Positions 13,241 to 13,810 of a stretch of 13,810 nucleotides of DNA are shown piece by piece. The notes below the pieces were generated by a model. That model was given only the letters and a program-made list of their open reading frames with translations. It searched no databases and had not been told where the DNA came from. Numbering within the stretch: position 1 is the stretch's first letter; every line of letters begins with the position of its first letter. The DNA is taken from contig CAYLRE010000109.1 in NCBI GenBank assembly GCA_964385715.1, positions 1 to 13,810 of the forward strand, written 5' to 3'. The position numbers and the translations under genes are program-made. This stretch comes from MB-PLM-2 sp964385715. GTDB taxonomy: Bacteria > Planctomycetota > Planctomycetia > Pirellulales > UBA7805.

Positions 13241-13810
13241 GGAGTTGACCGCGGCACCGGCGACCTCGCGAAGGATCTCGCCGGCGAGCGTCGCTCCATC
13301 CGCGGGAAGATCGAGATGCGTGACGGCGCGAATCGAAGTTGGCCCCATCGCGAGCATTCGCAGCCCACGTTGTTCGAGTTGGGCGGCAAAGTCAGGTGCT
13401 GATCCAAGTCGTGGATCGACTTGGAAGATTACCATATTGGTGTCGATCACCGGTGGCGTAAGCGTCAGGCCGTCGATTGCTTCGATATGATCGGCAAGCT
13501 GCCTGGCGTGCTCGTGATCTTCCGCCAGGCGGTCGATGTGATTCTCCAGGGCGAATTGCGCGGCTGCCGCCAAGATGCCCGCTTGTCGCATGCCGCCGCC
13601 AAAGCACTTGCGGTGTCGTCGCGCCGAGGCGATCTGTTCATGTGAACCGGCGAGTGCCGAGCCAACCGGGGCGCCGAGTCCCTTCGAGAAGCAGACGCTA
13701 ACGGTGTCAAAGTGGTCAGCCCAGGTCTTCGCGTCGATGCCGGATGCGACCACCGCGTTGAAGAGCCGTGCTCCGTCGAGGTGCGCGATCAGGCCGTTGT
13801 CGTGGGCCCA
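13232..13810 (-). CDS. ltaE: Low-specificity L-threonine aldolase, C-terminal part (partial at the window end)
   Basis: This is a PLP-dependent enzyme that splits L-threonine or L-allo-threonine into glycine and acetaldehyde in the cytoplasm. The visible 192 residues start in the middle of the large domain with LIAHLDGARLFNA, the family motif that holds the PLP-contacting aspartate and arginine. They continue with CFSKGLGAPVGS, whose lysine (residue 43 of the fragment) is the one that forms the Schiff base with PLP, and RKCFGGGMRQAG, also typical of the family. The C-terminal small domain ends at residue 192, as expected. About 150-160 N-terminal residues lie outside the window. The stop codon sits in a tandem 15-bp repeat. 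The gene is on the same strand as the STN pair and 102 bases before it; a functional link is not evident. Confidence 0.93.
   Translation of the reverse strand, partial: WAHDNGLIAHLDGARLFNAVVASGIDAKTWADHFDTVSVCFSKGLGAPVGSALAGSHEQIASARRHRKCFGGGMRQAGILAAAAQFALENHIDRLAEDHEHARQLADHIEAIDGLTLTPPVIDTNMVIFQVDPRLGSAPDFAAQLEQRGLRMLAMGPTSIRAVTHLDLPADGATLAGEILREVAGAAVNSAV

Overview
The window is a stretch of bacterial chromosome that most likely comes from a planctomycete, probably of the Pirellula/Blastopirellula/Rhodopirellula group. That placement rests on protein architecture, not on a marker gene. It holds a very long TolC-family protein, a PEP-CTERM surface protein, a zinc-ribbon plus transmembrane plus STN-domain protein of a style common in planctomycetes, and an N-terminal helical domain resembling one attached to planctomycete Ser/Thr kinases. 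No rRNA, tRNA, CRISPR array, insertion sequence or phage gene was seen.

Layout. (1) Positions 1-1643, plus strand: the end of a phosphate operon, with the PstB C-terminus, phoU and a PhoB-type response regulator packed with a 3-base gap and a 14-base overlap. No PhoR kinase follows. (2) 1644-1796: two hairpins, one a strong intrinsic terminator for the gene on the opposite strand. (3) 1797-2507, minus: an exported FKBP-type prolyl isomerase with a good Shine-Dalgarno sequence. (4) 2508-3067: a divergent intergenic region. (5) 3068-5707, plus: a TolC-family outer-membrane factor. It converges with (6) 5724-7481, minus: a HlyD/MacA-like adaptor with a duplicated coiled-coil hairpin and no visible beta-barrel domain. 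(7) 7811-8566, minus: a PEP-CTERM protein. (8) 8975-13129, minus: two neighbouring single-pass membrane proteins with periplasmic STN-like (secretin/TonB short N-terminal) domains. (9) 13232-13810, minus: the C-terminal part of a threonine aldolase, cut by the window edge.

How the genes work together. The first block is ordinary phosphate uptake and its control. The TolC-like protein and the adaptor are 16 bases apart and could form two parts of a tripartite exporter, but no inner-membrane pump is in the window. The two STN-domain proteins lie 45 bases apart on the same strand, are predicted to share topology (N-terminus in the cytoplasm, STN domains outside), and probably act together in the envelope. 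Their function is unknown.

The best candidates for something undescribed are the STN pair and the adaptor with its gapless internal duplication (residues 106-257 against 349-500, constant offset of 243). Neither has been shown to be a new system; both are hypotheses from sequence alone.
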